The notes beneath the pieces are model-generated. The model was not told the origin of the DNA. It searched no databases and worked only from the letters and a program-made list of their open reading frames with translations. From assembly GCF_000423545.1 (NCBI RefSeq), contig NZ_AUIE01000001.1:1-64000 (forward strand): DNA of 64,000 nucleotides, in the 5' to 3' direction. The stretch's first letter is position 1. The number at the start of each line of letters is the position of its first letter. The stretch comes from Metapseudomonas resinovorans DSM 21078. GTDB taxonomy: Bacteria > Pseudomonadota > Gammaproteobacteria > Pseudomonadales > Pseudomonadaceae. A program made the position numbers and the translations under genes. Below, in pieces: positions 36,571 through 45,563 of this stretch.

Positions 36571-37680
36571 TCAGAGTGCACCGCTGATGCGGCGTACTCC
36601 GGATTCCTGTGGGGTGAAATGGGCGGCGACGCTCCCCTGTGCGGGGAATACCACCAGGTGATCGGCGGCGATACGGATGCCGACATCCTGCCCGGGCTGG
36701 TGGTCGGCATGGCTGGGGAATATGGACTCCAGCTGACTGCCGGTGGCCAGTTGCAGGCGATAGAGGGTGGCGGCACCGAGGAAGGTCTTGCCGATCACTG
36801 TGGCGCGCAAGTCGCTGTCCGGTGCGTGGACAATGTCGTCCGGGCGTAGCAGGACATCCACTGCCGAGCCCTGGGGCCAGGTATAGGCGCGGTTGCCGCG
36901 GATGGTGCCCAGTTCCGTATTCACGGCGTCGGCGGAAATCAGCTGGCCGCGTATGAAATAACCCTGGCCGACGAAGCTGGCGACAAAGGGGGTCAGCGGC
37001 TCGTGGTACAGGTTATAGGGCGTGTCCCACTGCTCCAGCAGGCCGTTTCGGAACACGCCGACATGATCACTGACGGCAAAGGCCTCTTCCTGGTCGTGGG
37101 TCACCAGGATGGCGCTGGTACCGCGCGCCTTGAGAATCTCGCGAACCTCCTGGCTGAGGCGTCTGCGCAGTTCGCCATCGAGGTTGGAGAAGGGCTCGTC
37201 GAGCAGCAGCAGGCGTGGTTCCGGCGCCAGGGCACGGGCCAGGGAAACGCGCTGTTGCTGGCCGCCAGACAGTTCATGGGGATAACGCCTGGACAGATGA
37301 CCCAGCTTCACCAGCTCCAGCAGCTCGGCGACCTTGCGTTCGCAGTCGGGCTCCTTGCGGATGCCAAAGGCGATGTTGTCAGCCACGGTCAGGTGCGGGA
37401 ACAGGGCGTAGTCCTGGAAGACCATGCCGATCCGTCGCTTCTCCGGTGCCAGGGTGAAGCCGGCGCGGGAGATGACCTCGTCAGCCAGCTGGATTTCACC
37501 TTCCAGCACCGGTTCGAAACCAGCGATGGCACGCAGGGTGGTGGTCTTGCCGCAGCCGGAGGGGCCCAGCAGACAGCCGATATCACCGGCATTGAGATGC
37601 AGGTTGAGGCCACGCACAACCTGCTGGTCGTGATAACCGCAGGTAAGGTTGCGCAGGCTGAGGAGCATTTCGCGATTCAT
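36571..37680 (-). CDS. ABC transporter ATP-binding protein (FbpC/PotA-like)
   Basis: This 369-residue ATPase has Walker [10 protein letters not shown], signature [14 protein letters not shown], Walker [13 protein letters not shown] and a switch His in [11 protein letters not shown]-terminal TOBE-type domain follows (LRPDDIVH onwards), as in ferric iron and polyamine importers. Its start overlaps the argF stop by four bases (ATGA). No permease or binding protein gene adjoins it. The same argF-ATPase pair exists in P. aeruginosa (PA3537-PA3538, from memory). Its permease partner and cargo are unknown. Confidence 0.85.
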   Translation of the reverse strand: MNREMLLSLRNLTCGYHDQQVVRGLNLHLNAGDIGCLLGPSGCGKTTTLRAIAGFEPVLEGEIQLADEVISRAGFTLAPEKRRIGMVFQDYALFPHLTVADNIAFGIRKEPDCERKVAELLELVKLGHLSRRYPHELSGGQQQRVSLARALAPEPRLLLLDEPFSNLDGELRRRLSQEVREILKARGTSAILVTHDQEEAFAVSDHVGVFRNGLLEQWDTPYNLYHEPLTPFVASFVGQGYFIRGQLISADAVNTELGTIRGNRAYTWPQGSAVDVLLRPDDIVHAPDSDLRATVIGKTFLGAATLYRLQLATGSQLESIFPSHADHQPGQDVGIRIAADHLVVFPAQGSVAAHFTPQESGVRRISGAL

Positions 37681-38594
37681 GCGTGATGGGCGTGTTCGAC
37701 CAGGAGTTCGAGCAGGGCCTTTTGGGCGTGGAGACGGTTTTCCGCCTGGTCCCAGGCTACCGAGCGCGGATCATCGAGCAGGTCGACGCTGATCTCTTCA
37801 CCGCGGTGGGCTGGCAGGCAGTGCATGAATATCACGTCTTCCGCGGCCAGGTCGAGGAGTGCCTTGTTCACCTGGTAGGGGGCGAACAGCGCCAGGCGCC
37901 TGGCGGTTTCCTCCTCCTGGCCCATGGACGTCCAGACATCGGTGCTGACCAGGTGGGCGCCGGCCACGGCTTCACGCGGGTCGCGCACGACCTTGACGCG
38001 GTCGCCGGCTGTGGCGAGGAACTCGGCCTTGGGTTCGTAGCCTTCGGGGCAGGCGACACGCAACTGGAAGTCGAACTGGATGGCCGCTTCTATATAGGTG
38101 TTGCACATGTTGTTGCCGTCGCCGATCCAGGCCACGGTCTTGCCCTGGATGTTGCCGCGATGTTCGAGGAAGGTCTGCATGTCGGCCAGCAGCTGGCAGG
38201 GATGCAGATCGTCGGACAGGCCGTTGATCACCGGCACCCGCGAATGGGCGGCGAACTCGGTCAGCTTGCTGTGGGCAAAGGTCCGGATCATCACCGCGTC
38301 GAGCATGCGCGACATGACGATGGCGCAGTCGCTGATGGGTTCTCCACGGCCGAGCTGGGTATCGCGCGGCGACAGGAAGATGGCCTGGCCGCCGAGCTGG
38401 ATCATGCCGGCCTCGAAGGAGAGACGGGTCCGGGTGGACGCCTTTTCGAAGATCATGCCCAGTACGCGGCTTTTCAGGGGCTCGTAACGCACGCCTCGGT
38501 TGCGCAGATCCTTCAGCTCGGTGCCTCGACGGATCAGGCTGTTCAGCTCCTGGGGAGTACAGTCCATCAGGGAGAGAAAATGCCTAGCGCTCAT
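37677..38594 (-). CDS. argF: Ornithine carbamoyltransferase, anabolic
   Basis: This 305-residue enzyme makes citrulline from ornithine and carbamoyl phosphate. Carbamoyl-phosphate residues are in [13 protein letters not shown], the HPCQLLAD motif is present, and the ornithine loop [10 protein letters not shown] lies near the C-terminus. The length matches the anabolic enzyme (305), not the catabolic ArcB (about 336). The start has a GGTAGTAACC leader with moderate Shine-Dalgarno character. argG, the next step in the pathway, is 9 kb away in the window. Confidence 0.95.
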   Translation of the reverse strand: MSARHFLSLMDCTPQELNSLIRRGTELKDLRNRGVRYEPLKSRVLGMIFEKASTRTRLSFEAGMIQLGGQAIFLSPRDTQLGRGEPISDCAIVMSRMLDAVMIRTFAHSKLTEFAAHSRVPVINGLSDDLHPCQLLADMQTFLEHRGNIQGKTVAWIGDGNNMCNTYIEAAIQFDFQLRVACPEGYEPKAEFLATAGDRVKVVRDPREAVAGAHLVSTDVWTSMGQEEETARRLALFAPYQVNKALLDLAAEDVIFMHCLPAHRGEEISVDLLDDPRSVAWDQAENRLHAQKALLELLVEHAHHA

Positions 38595-38778
38595 GGTTAC
38601 TACCTTTCTTCTTTTGCCACTGGCCGCGTGTCCTGGCCGGGTATTGCGGGAACAATGCAGGCGGGACGGGCGGTTGAAGCCGCACGGGGCGACGATTTAG
38701 GGGGAAGGCGCGATCTTATAAGGAAATGTCGCATGATGCCAACAGAGGCCAGACAGGGCGCGGCCTAGAGGGGTATCG

Positions 38779-39577
38779 CTATTTTTCCTGTACCAATTTC
38801 GTACCAATTTGCTGGTTTTCCAGCTTCTGCAACTCGCTCCAATCCGAGGTGGAATTGAGCCACTTCGCATAGGTCGAGAGCAGCATTTGTACACTGTGCC
38901 CCAACTGGTTCGCAATGAAGGCAGCATTCATGCCGGCCATCAGGCACATGGTGGCGTAGGTGTGGCGGGTGTCGTATTGGCGCCGCACGCGGATGCCCAG
39001 GGCGCGAAGGGCCTGGTTGACGTAGCCCTTCGTCGTGCTGTCACTCCTGATCCAATCCTGTCCCTCCTCCATCCTCGCCGGCGCGAAGACGAAGGCACTC
39101 CGTGCCTGGGTCAGCGTCCGCGCCTCCTTCAGGGCATGTGGCGCCCTGTCATTCAGCAGCACTTGCCGGTGGTGCTTGGTCTTCACGCGATCCTTGATCG
39201 CGTCGTCGACCACGATCCGGCAGACGTGTGCGTTCCTTCCTTTGAAATCGATCTCCTCCCAGCGAAGCGCCATCAACTCGCCCGGCCGCATTCCAGTGAA
39301 GAACGCGAACTCGAAGTAGCAGGCATGGATGCGGGTCAGCCCGGCCAGCTTCTTATAAAAGGTGCTCGATCACCGCTTCGGCTTCCTCGCGGGTGAACGG
39401 GTCCATCACCTTCTTCGTCACCCGTGGCCGCGCGATCGAGGCCACTCGGTTGCGTGCGATCAGCCCATCCTTTACCGCTGCCTCCATCACGCTCGACAGC
39501 GTGTCCCGGGCATTGCGGCGCACCGTGGCGATGACCAGGTCGTCTCGGCCAACACCTTGAAGCCGGATGCCGGGTGG
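38779..39577 (-). pseudogene. Frameshifted, truncated tyrosine recombinase (phage/island integrase)
   Basis: On the minus strand a continuous integrase similarity runs from 39577 to the TAG at 38779-38781. It is broken by a +1 frameshift in a run of four T (plus-strand A run 39357-39360): the upstream frame ends EAEAVIEHLL-stop and the downstream frame continues YKKLAGLTRIHACYFEF. The C-terminal part keeps the catalytic pattern: Arg in TGMRPGEL, HxxR-type DTRHTYAT, His in QLGHS and Tyr in LSTYAKW. The arm-binding N-terminus is missing, and an in-frame TAA at 39578-39580 closes the frame. It is a remnant of an integrated element inserted between argF and the conserved genes to the right. Confidence 0.85.
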
Positions 39578-39755
39578 TTAGGAGCGGTACGACGGGAAAC
39601 TATCTGAACGTCTTTTCGGAAAGCATGAACTGATGCTTCGCGGCGCTGGTTGGTAGGTTTGCGGGTCCCCGGAATCGGGTGATTCCCGGGGACGGCATCC
39701 GCGCTAGGAACATCAGCGGAGCCGCTCAGACTTTCAATGATCCATGGAGATCCCA

Positions 39756-40193
39756 ATGAATAAGTTCCTCGTTCCCGCCGCCCTGGCTGCTGCCCTTGCT
39801 GCCCTGACCGGTTGCAGCAGCTACAACGTCAGCCAGCCGACTTCACCGCTGAATGGCAAAGTGAAGACCGACCTGAAGGCTGATGTCGCTGTGGGCGAGC
39901 AGATCAGCGGACAGTCCGAGGTGAACATTCTGTTCAACGTCCTGCAGTTCGGTGGGGACTCTCAATTTGCTGATGGCGTAGCCTACGGTGGCGGTAGCAG
40001 TGGTGGACTGCCCTTCGGTCCGGACCCGATTTCCTCCGTCAAGTCCGCAGCCGCCTACAAAGCGGTCAAGGAGTCCGGTGCCGACCTGATCGTCGCGCCG
40101 CGCTATGAACTCACCGTGCAGGACTATGTCGTGTTCAAGAAGGTGACCGCCAAGGTCACCGGCAACAAAGGCACCATCAAGTCCATCCGCTGA
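39756..40193 (+). CDS. Putative outer-membrane lipoprotein
   Basis: This 145-residue protein has a lipoprotein signal (residues 1-21) with lipobox LTGCSS. The mature part is Gly- and Val-rich and beta-like, with no recognised domain. ATG 39756 is used because GGAG lies 7 bases upstream. A perfect 29-base palindrome follows its stop. It lies between the integrase remnant and the molybdopterin oxidoreductase. I do not recognise the family. Confidence 0.75.
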   Translation: MNKFLVPAALAAALAALTGCSSYNVSQPTSPLNGKVKTDLKADVAVGEQISGQSEVNILFNVLQFGGDSQFADGVAYGGGSSGGLPFGPDPISSVKSAAAYKAVKESGADLIVAPRYELTVQDYVVFKKVTAKVTGNKGTIKSIR

Positions 40194-40203
40194 CCGGGGT
40201 GGC

Positions 40204-40232
40204 GAATCGGCAGGCATGATGCCTGCCGATTC
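40204..40232. terminator. Perfect 29-base palindrome after the lipoprotein gene
   Basis: GAATCGGCAGGCAT, a single G, then ATGCCTGCCGATTC: 14-base arms with no mismatch. No T run follows. It sits 11 bases after the stop codon and 97 before the oxidoreductase start, so it may be the transcript end or a protein-binding site. Confidence 0.5.
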
Positions 40233-40328
40233 ATGGCGCTGACGCTGCTGGTCGAGCAGCGAATCTGGCTCCATAGTCTTGTTCTTGCGACCCAACCGGT
40301 CGTCTCGAACAAGAATAGAGGCCAGGCC

Positions 40329-42437
40329 ATGACCAAGACCCTCCACCACCGTGCGTGCCATCTCTGCGAGGCCATCTGCGGCCTGACCATTGAGACCGAG
40401 GATCAGGATGACGGCACGCGTCGCATCCTTTCTATCAAGGGTGACGCCCAGGATAGCTTCAGTCGTGGCCATATCTGCCCCAAGGCCGTGGCCCTGCAGG
40501 ACATTCAGAACGATCCAGATCGCATCCGTCAGCCCATGCGCCGTGCCGGAAACGAATGGATGCCCATTGAATGGAATGAGGCCTTCGCCCTGGTCGCCGA
40601 GCGCCTGGCTGACATCCAGGCGCGCCACGGTAACAACGCGGTGGCCGTGTATCAGGGTAATCCGAGCGTGCACAACTATGGGCTGATGACCCATAGCAAC
40701 TACTTTCTCGGCCTGCTCAAGACCCGAGGGCGTTTCTCCGCCACCTCGGTGGACCAGTTGCCCCATCACCTGATCAGCCAGCAGATGTACGGCCATGGCC
40801 TGCTGATTCCGATCCCCGATATCGATCACACCCAGTTCATGCTGATCCTCGGCGGCAACCCGCTCGCCTCCAACGGCAGCATCATGACCGTACCGGACGT
40901 CGAGAAGCGCCTGAAGGCCCTGCAGGGGCGAGGCGGCAAGCTGGTGGTGGTGGACCCGCGCCGCAGCGAAACCGCGGCCATGGCCGACCAGCATCTGTTC
41001 GTGCGGCCGGGGCAGGATGCGGCGTTGCTGTTCGGCCTGCTCAATACCTTGTTCGAAGAAGGGCTGGGCCGCGCAACCCATTTGCAGGTCGAAGGGCTGG
41101 AGCAGGTGCGGGACGCCATCGCTCGCTTCACGCCGGAAGCCATGAGCCTGCGTTGCGGTATTCCGGCAGATCAGATTCGCCAACTGGCGCGGGATTTCGC
41201 CGCAGCGGAAAGCGCGGTCTGCTATGGCCGGATGGGTGTGTCCACTCAGGCCTTCGGTAGCCTCTGTCAGTGGTTGATCCAACTCATCAACCTGGTTACC
41301 GGTAATGTGGATCGGGTTGGAGGCGTGCTCTGCACCGAGCCGGCAGTCGACTTGGTGGCTGCGACCTCCGGTGGCCACTTCAATCGGTGGCAGAGCCGCG
41401 TATCCGGTTTACCCGAGTACGGCGGTGAGCTGCCAGTGGCAGCGCTTGCCGAGGAGATGCTCATCCCCGGTGAGGGGCAGGTAAGAGCATTGGTGACAGT
41501 CGCCGGCAACCCGGTGCTGTCCACACCCAACGGCCGGCAACTGGAACAGGCCCTGGACGGTCTGGAGTTCATGCTCAGCATCGACTTCTACATCAACGAG
41601 ACCACCCGTTACGCCGACCTGATCCTGCCACCCACCGCACCGCTGGAGCACGAGCACTACGACACCACGTTCAACCTTTTCGCCGTGCGCAATGTCACCC
41701 GTTTCAACGAGGCGGTGCTGACCAGGCCGGTGGGGGCGCTGCACGATTGGGAGATCTTCGTCGGTTTGGCCAAGGCATTCGCCGCGCGTACCGGCATCGA
41801 ACTGAAGCCGACCCTGGCACCGGAGCAGATGATAGACCTCGGCCTGCGTGCGGGCCCCTACGGCGACCGCACCGAGCACAAGCTTTCCGTGGCTCACCTG
41901 CGTGACTATCCCCATGGCATCGACCTTGGACCGCTGAAACCCAATCTGGCCGGTCGCCTGAAGACCGCCAGCGGCAAGGTGGAGGCCGCGCCGGCGATTC
42001 TTCTCGGCGACCTCGAACGCTTCGCGTCGCAACCTGCGCCCCGTGAAGGTGAGCTGGTGCTGATTGGTCGCCGCCATGTGCGCAGCAACAATTCCTGGAT
42101 GCACAACTATCACCGTCTGGTGAAGGGCAAGCCGCGCCACCAGTTGCTGATGCATCCGCGCGATCTGGAAGTCCGCGGACTGGTGGACGGGCAGCGGGTA
42201 AAAGTGCGCTCGCGAGTGGGCATGATCGAGGTGGAGGTGGGCGCCAGCCTGGACATGATGCCCGGAGTGGTCAGCCTGCCCCATGGCTGGGGTCACGCGC
42301 GGCCTGGTGTGCGCATGGGCATCGCCAGCGAGCAGCCGGGCGCCAGTGCCAACGACCTGACCGACGAGCGCCAACTGGACGCGCTTTCCGGCAATGCGGC
42401 GCTCAATGGCGTTCCTGTGGAAGTGGTGGCCGCCTGA
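40329..42437 (+). CDS. Molybdopterin oxidoreductase (formate dehydrogenase/nitrate reductase-like)
   Basis: This 702-residue protein of the DMSO-reductase superfamily begins with a 4Fe-4S motif (CHLCEAIC, then GHICPKA: C-x2-C-x3-C-xn-C). It binds bis-molybdopterin guanine dinucleotide through segments such as GNPSVHNYG, LILGGNPLASNG and the C-terminal HPRDLEVRGLVDG domain. No twin-arginine signal is present, so it is cytoplasmic. I chose ATG 40329 because the cluster motif starts immediately after it, with AGAGG upstream. A homologue occupies the same place near grxD in P. aeruginosa (from memory). Its electron donor and substrate are unknown. Confidence 0.85.
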   Translation: MTKTLHHRACHLCEAICGLTIETEDQDDGTRRILSIKGDAQDSFSRGHICPKAVALQDIQNDPDRIRQPMRRAGNEWMPIEWNEAFALVAERLADIQARHGNNAVAVYQGNPSVHNYGLMTHSNYFLGLLKTRGRFSATSVDQLPHHLISQQMYGHGLLIPIPDIDHTQFMLILGGNPLASNGSIMTVPDVEKRLKALQGRGGKLVVVDPRRSETAAMADQHLFVRPGQDAALLFGLLNTLFEEGLGRATHLQVEGLEQVRDAIARFTPEAMSLRCGIPADQIRQLARDFAAAESAVCYGRMGVSTQAFGSLCQWLIQLINLVTGNVDRVGGVLCTEPAVDLVAATSGGHFNRWQSRVSGLPEYGGELPVAALAEEMLIPGEGQVRALVTVAGNPVLSTPNGRQLEQALDGLEFMLSIDFYINETTRYADLILPPTAPLEHEHYDTTFNLFAVRNVTRFNEAVLTRPVGALHDWEIFVGLAKAFAARTGIELKPTLAPEQMIDLGLRAGPYGDRTEHKLSVAHLRDYPHGIDLGPLKPNLAGRLKTASGKVEAAPAILLGDLERFASQPAPREGELVLIGRRHVRSNNSWMHNYHRLVKGKPRHQLLMHPRDLEVRGLVDGQRVKVRSRVGMIEVEVGASLDMMPGVVSLPHGWGHARPGVRMGIASEQPGASANDLTDERQLDALSGNAALNGVPVEVVAA

Positions 42438-42530
42438 GGACAAGGGAAGCCCGAGCGCGCCGCTCGGCTTTCCGTTACAATGCCGCCATCCTGCCGACTC
42501 GACAGTCGGAAAGTTCAGCCGAGGTGCCCA

Positions 42531-42857
42531 ATGGATATCATCGAAACCATCAAAGAGCAGATCGCCAACAACACTGTCCTGCTGTACATGAAAGGCTCGC
42601 CGAACGCTCCGCAGTGCGGCTTCTCGGCCCGTGCCGCGCAAGTCCTCATGGCTTGCGGCGAGAAGTTCGCCTACGTCGACATCCTGCAGAACCCGGAAAT
42701 CCGCGCCAATCTGCCGAAGTACGCCAACTGGCCGACCTTCCCGCAGCTGTGGGTAGGCGGTGAGCTGGTTGGTGGCAGCGACATCATTACCGAGATGTTC
42801 GAGAAGGGCGAGCTGCAGACCCTGGTCAAGGAAGCTGTGAGCAAGGCTAGCGCCTGA
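42531..42857 (+). CDS. grxD: Monothiol glutaredoxin Grx4
   Basis: This 108-residue monothiol glutaredoxin has the active-site CGFS (in PQCGFSARA), the cis-Pro segment NWPTFPQLWV and the GG motif LVGGSD. It carries [2Fe-2S] clusters with glutathione for iron-sulfur assembly and iron sensing. GAGG lies 7 bases before ATG 42531. It lies next to bfr and bfd, which suits an iron homeostasis neighbourhood. A strong terminator follows. Confidence 0.95.
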   Translation: MDIIETIKEQIANNTVLLYMKGSPNAPQCGFSARAAQVLMACGEKFAYVDILQNPEIRANLPKYANWPTFPQLWVGGELVGGSDIITEMFEKGELQTLVKEAVSKASA

Positions 42858-42870
42858 TCCTCCCTTGAAT

Positions 42871-42904
42871 AAAAAAGAGCCCCGCAAATGCGGGGTTTTT
42901 TTTA
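42871..42904 (+). terminator. Rho-independent terminator of grxD
   Basis: CCCCGC, loop AAAT, GCGGGG followed by eight T in a row, and a run of six A before the stem, so it could also work in reverse. Confidence 0.92.
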
Positions 42905-42995
42905 TTTCTAATGGTTCTTCGTATATATCGGTGTTCTATTTGCTAATTGAAAACAATCTTGTTTGGAAGGTTTTGATTTGTAGACGTTATAAATG

Positions 42996-43023
42996 AAAGA
43001 GCCCCGCATATGCGGGGCTCTTT
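42996..43023 (-). terminator. Terminator of the bacterioferritin gene
   Basis: AAAGAGCCCCGCAT / ATGCGGGGCTCTTT is a perfect palindrome. Read on the minus strand it follows the bfr stop by 14 bases and ends in TTTCATTTATAA. It resembles the grxD terminator. The 88 AT-rich bases between the two terminators show no gene. Confidence 0.8.
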
Positions 43024-43036
43024 GTCCGGTTCCAGA

Positions 43037-43507
43037 TTACTCGTCCATCTGCGATTGCAGGTAATTTTCCAGGCCGACTTTCTCGATGAGGCCCAGTTGG
43101 GTCTCCAGCCAGTCGATGTGTTCTTCTTCGGACTCGAGGATATCTTCCAGCAGTTCGCGGCTGCCATAGTCGCCCACGCTTTCACAGTAAGCGATGGCGG
43201 CCTTCAGGTCCGGTATGGCCTGCTGCTCCAGCTTCAGGTCGCTGGCCAGCATTTCCTTGGTGTTCTCGCCGATCATCAGCTTGCCAAGGTCTTGCAGGTT
43301 GGGGAGGCCTTCGAGGAAGAGGATGCGCTTGATCAGCGTGTCAGCGTGCTTCATCTCGTCGATGGACTCGTGGTACTCGTGGTCGCCCAATTTCTTCAGG
43401 CCCCAGTCTTCGTACATGCGGGCGTGCAGGAAGTACTGGTTGATCGCAACAAGTTCGTTGCCGAGGATCTTGTTGAGATGCTGAATGACCTTCTTGTCGC
43501 CTTTCAT
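43037..43507 (-). CDS. bfr: Bacterioferritin
   Basis: This 156-residue 24-mer iron store has ferroxidase ligands Glu18, Glu51 and His54 (with further Glu and His later in EEEHIDW) and heme-ligand Met52 in SIDEMKHAD. It corresponds to BfrB of P. aeruginosa. The gene is followed on its 5' side by bfd, whose product reduces the heme to release iron. An AT-rich 204-base gap upstream carries its promoter and the bfd terminator. Confidence 0.95.
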   Translation of the reverse strand: MKGDKKVIQHLNKILGNELVAINQYFLHARMYEDWGLKKLGDHEYHESIDEMKHADTLIKRILFLEGLPNLQDLGKLMIGENTKEMLASDLKLEQQAIPDLKAAIAYCESVGDYGSRELLEDILESEEEHIDWLETQLGLIEKVGLENYLQSQMDE

Positions 43508-43663
43508 GTGGAGTCCTGCCGTCGGAATAGTTGAAGATCAGCAAATTTTGATCTCCGTATTGTTGTATGTCAAATATAAGTAGTTGAATTGCAAATGAAT
43601 TTGAATATGAATAAGAATGTTTAACTTCTACATTTGAAGTCTAAATATTTGAAAAACAGGCAC

Positions 43664-43690
43664 AAAAAAACCGGACGCTGAGGTCCGGTT
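43664..43690 (-). terminator. Rho-independent terminator of bfd
   Basis: On the minus strand AACCGGAC, loop, GTCCGGTT is followed by TTTTTGTG. It lies 22 bases after the bfd stop. Confidence 0.85.
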
Positions 43691-43711
43691 CTTTTCGTTT
43701 CCGCCAAACGG

Positions 43712-43930
43712 TCAGCCGATAGCGTATGCGGCAGGGTAGGCGAGGGCGGCCTGGCTGCTCTGCACCTCGGCGAGGGTTTCCTTGACCACCTGTTTGGCGA
43801 GGCAGGCGCACTTGCCGCATTGGGTACCCACTTCGAGGGTGTTGCGTACTTCGCGGTAGCTGCAGCAGCCTTCGTAGATGGCTTCGCGAATTTGACCGTC
43901 AGTGACACCTAGACAGAGACAGACGTACAT
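43712..43930 (-). CDS. bfd: Bacterioferritin-associated ferredoxin
   Basis: This 72-residue protein carries a [2Fe-2S] cluster on Cys4, Cys6, Cys38 and Cys41 (MYVCLC and TQCGKCAC). It gives electrons to bacterioferritin so that stored iron is released as Fe(II). A Fur-like box lies 48 bases upstream, which suits induction in iron starvation. It faces away from the peroxiredoxin gene. Confidence 0.95.
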   Translation of the reverse strand: MYVCLCLGVTDGQIREAIYEGCCSYREVRNTLEVGTQCGKCACLAKQVVKETLAEVQSSQAALAYPAAYAIG

Positions 43931-43977
43931 GGCGACTCAAAGCTCGGAGGGAGTTATTGGATGGATGGGATACTAAT

Positions 43978-43996
43978 AGTAATGAGAATGATTGTC
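43978..43996. promoter_or_regulatory. Fur box upstream of bfd
   Basis: AGTAATGAGAATGATTGTC agrees with the 19-base Fur consensus at 14 positions by my count. It lies 48 bases upstream of the bfd start in an AT-rich promoter region. The 285 bases between bfd and the peroxiredoxin gene hold no other gene. Confidence 0.7.
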
Positions 43997-44215
43997 AAAA
44001 CTTTGGCTGAAAGACCCGGACTAGAGGCTTTCCTGGCCTCTCGGACGGGGATTCGTCGGACTTGACCCACTAGTCGAAAGCGGTGGGCGGAGACCTTTGC
44101 CGAGTGTATGATTGCCAGTCGTTTTTGGAGCGGGTGTCATGGCGTCGCCACATTGGTCGGCCAGGCTGTGACGCCCGGCCCCGTTGATTACTCATGACAA
44201 CTCAGGAGACATGGA

Positions 44216-44818
44216 ATGAGCGTACTCGTAGGCAAGCAGGCTCCGGACTTCACCGTTGCCGCCGTTCTGGGCAATGGCGAAATCGTTGACAGCTTCAACC
44301 TGTCCTCGGCCATCAAAGGCAAATACGGTCTGGTGTTCTTCTACCCGCTGGACTTCACCTTCGTTTGCCCGTCCGAGCTGATCGCCCTGGACCACCGCAT
44401 TCCCGAGTTCCAGGCTCGCGGTGTGGAAGTGATTGGCGTATCGATCGACTCCCACTTCACCCACAACGCCTGGCGCAACACCCCGGTAGACAAAGGCGGC
44501 ATCGGCCCGGTCAAGTACACCCTGGCCGCCGACATGAAGCACGAAATCGCCAAGGCCTACGACGTTGAGTCCGAAGACGGTGTGGCTTACCGTGGCGCTT
44601 TCCTGATCGACAAGAATGGCGTTGTCCGTTCCCAGATCGTCAACGACCTGCCGCTGGGTCGTAACATGGACGAGCTGCTGCGTCTGGTCGACGCCCTGCA
44701 GTTCACCGAAGAGCACGGTGAAGTCTGCCCGGCCAACTGGAAGAAAGGCGACAAGGGCATGACCGCTTCTCCGGAAGGCGTTGCCCAGTACCTGGCCGAG
44801 AACGCTTCTTCCCTGTAA
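44216..44818 (+). CDS. Typical 2-Cys peroxiredoxin (AhpC/Prx1 family)
   Basis: This 200-residue thiol peroxidase has the peroxidatic Cys51 in FVCPSELI and the resolving Cys in EVCPANW near residue 172. The length is that of Prx1-type enzymes. It reduces hydrogen peroxide and organic peroxides with thioredoxin or AhpF-type donors. It sits beside iron-handling genes as in P. aeruginosa. A good ribosome site (CAGGAGA) precedes ATG 44216, and a bidirectional terminator follows. Confidence 0.93.
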   Translation: MSVLVGKQAPDFTVAAVLGNGEIVDSFNLSSAIKGKYGLVFFYPLDFTFVCPSELIALDHRIPEFQARGVEVIGVSIDSHFTHNAWRNTPVDKGGIGPVKYTLAADMKHEIAKAYDVESEDGVAYRGAFLIDKNGVVRSQIVNDLPLGRNMDELLRLVDALQFTEEHGEVCPANWKKGDKGMTASPEGVAQYLAENASSL

Positions 44819-44835
44819 GCGTTTCCAGGCTGAAA

Positions 44836-44865
44836 GAAAAAGCCCCGAAAGTTCGGGGCTTTTTC
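44836..44865. terminator. Bidirectional terminator between peroxiredoxin and rnt
   Basis: GAAAAAGCCCCGAA / TTCGGGGCTTTTTC: A run, GC stem, T run. It serves both convergent genes. Confidence 0.92.
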
Positions 44866-44888
44866 ATGTCTGGCGTTTCGCCGACGAC

Positions 44889-45563
44889 TCAATCGTCGTC
44901 GTCGATCCAGCCGCCCATTTCCTTCCAGCGGTTGACGATGCCGCAGAACAGTTCGGCAGTCTTCTCGGTGTCGTAGCGCGCCGAATGGGCCTCGCGCCCG
45001 TCGAACTCGATGCCGGCTGCCTGGCAGGCCTTGGCCAGGACGGTCTGGCCATAGGCGAGGCCGGCCAGCGTCGCGGTGTCGAAGCTGGAGAAGGGGTGGA
45101 AGGGGTTGCGCTTGAGCGCGGTCCGGTTCACCGCGGCGTTGAGGAAGCCGAGGTCGAAGCTGGAGTTGTGGCCGACCAGGATGGCGCGCTTGCAGCCATT
45201 GGCTTTGATCGACTTGCGCAGGCCACGGAAGATTTCCGTCAGCGCGTGCTCCTCGCTCACTGCCATGCGCAGTGGGTGATCCAGCTTGATGCCGGTGAAC
45301 TCCAGCGCGGCCTGTTCGATGTTGGCGCCTTCGAATGGCTCGACGCGGAAGAAGTGGGTGTGATCCGGGTAGAGGAAGCCCTGCTCATCCATGGCGATGG
45401 TGGTCGCGGCGATTTCCAGGAGGGCGTCGGTGGCGGCATTGAAACCGCCGGTTTCCACGTCCACCACAACGGGCAGGTAGCCGCGGAAGCGCGCCGCCAT
45501 GGGGTGGCGGGGGCCTGACGGCAGGCTGCCGTCCAGTTCGTCGTCGTACAGGTCTTCGCTCAC
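44889..45563 (-). CDS. rnt: Ribonuclease T
   Basis: This 224-residue DEDD-family 3'-5' exonuclease trims the CCA ends of tRNA and the 3' ends of 5S and 23S rRNA. Motif [11 protein letters not shown] (Asp, Glu), Exo [14 protein letters not shown] (Asp) and Exo [16 protein letters not shown] (His/Asp region) are visible. The start is GTG 45563 with GGAGG six bases upstream and product SEDLYDDE, as in P. aeruginosa. It overlaps the pyrC stop by four bases (GTGA), so the two are translationally coupled. Confidence 0.93.
   Translation of the reverse strand: MSEDLYDDELDGSLPSGPRHPMAARFRGYLPVVVDVETGGFNAATDALLEIAATTIAMDEQGFLYPDHTHFFRVEPFEGANIEQAALEFTGIKLDHPLRMAVSEEHALTEIFRGLRKSIKANGCKRAILVGHNSSFDLGFLNAAVNRTALKRNPFHPFSSFDTATLAGLAYGQTVLAKACQAAGIEFDGREAHSARYDTEKTAELFCGIVNRWKEMGGWIDDDD

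Noticed and set aside
42871..43023. Pair of similar GC hairpins as a possible mobile repeat or CRISPR-like unit
   Set aside because: Only two copies, each directly after a stop codon with A/T runs; they are independent terminators.
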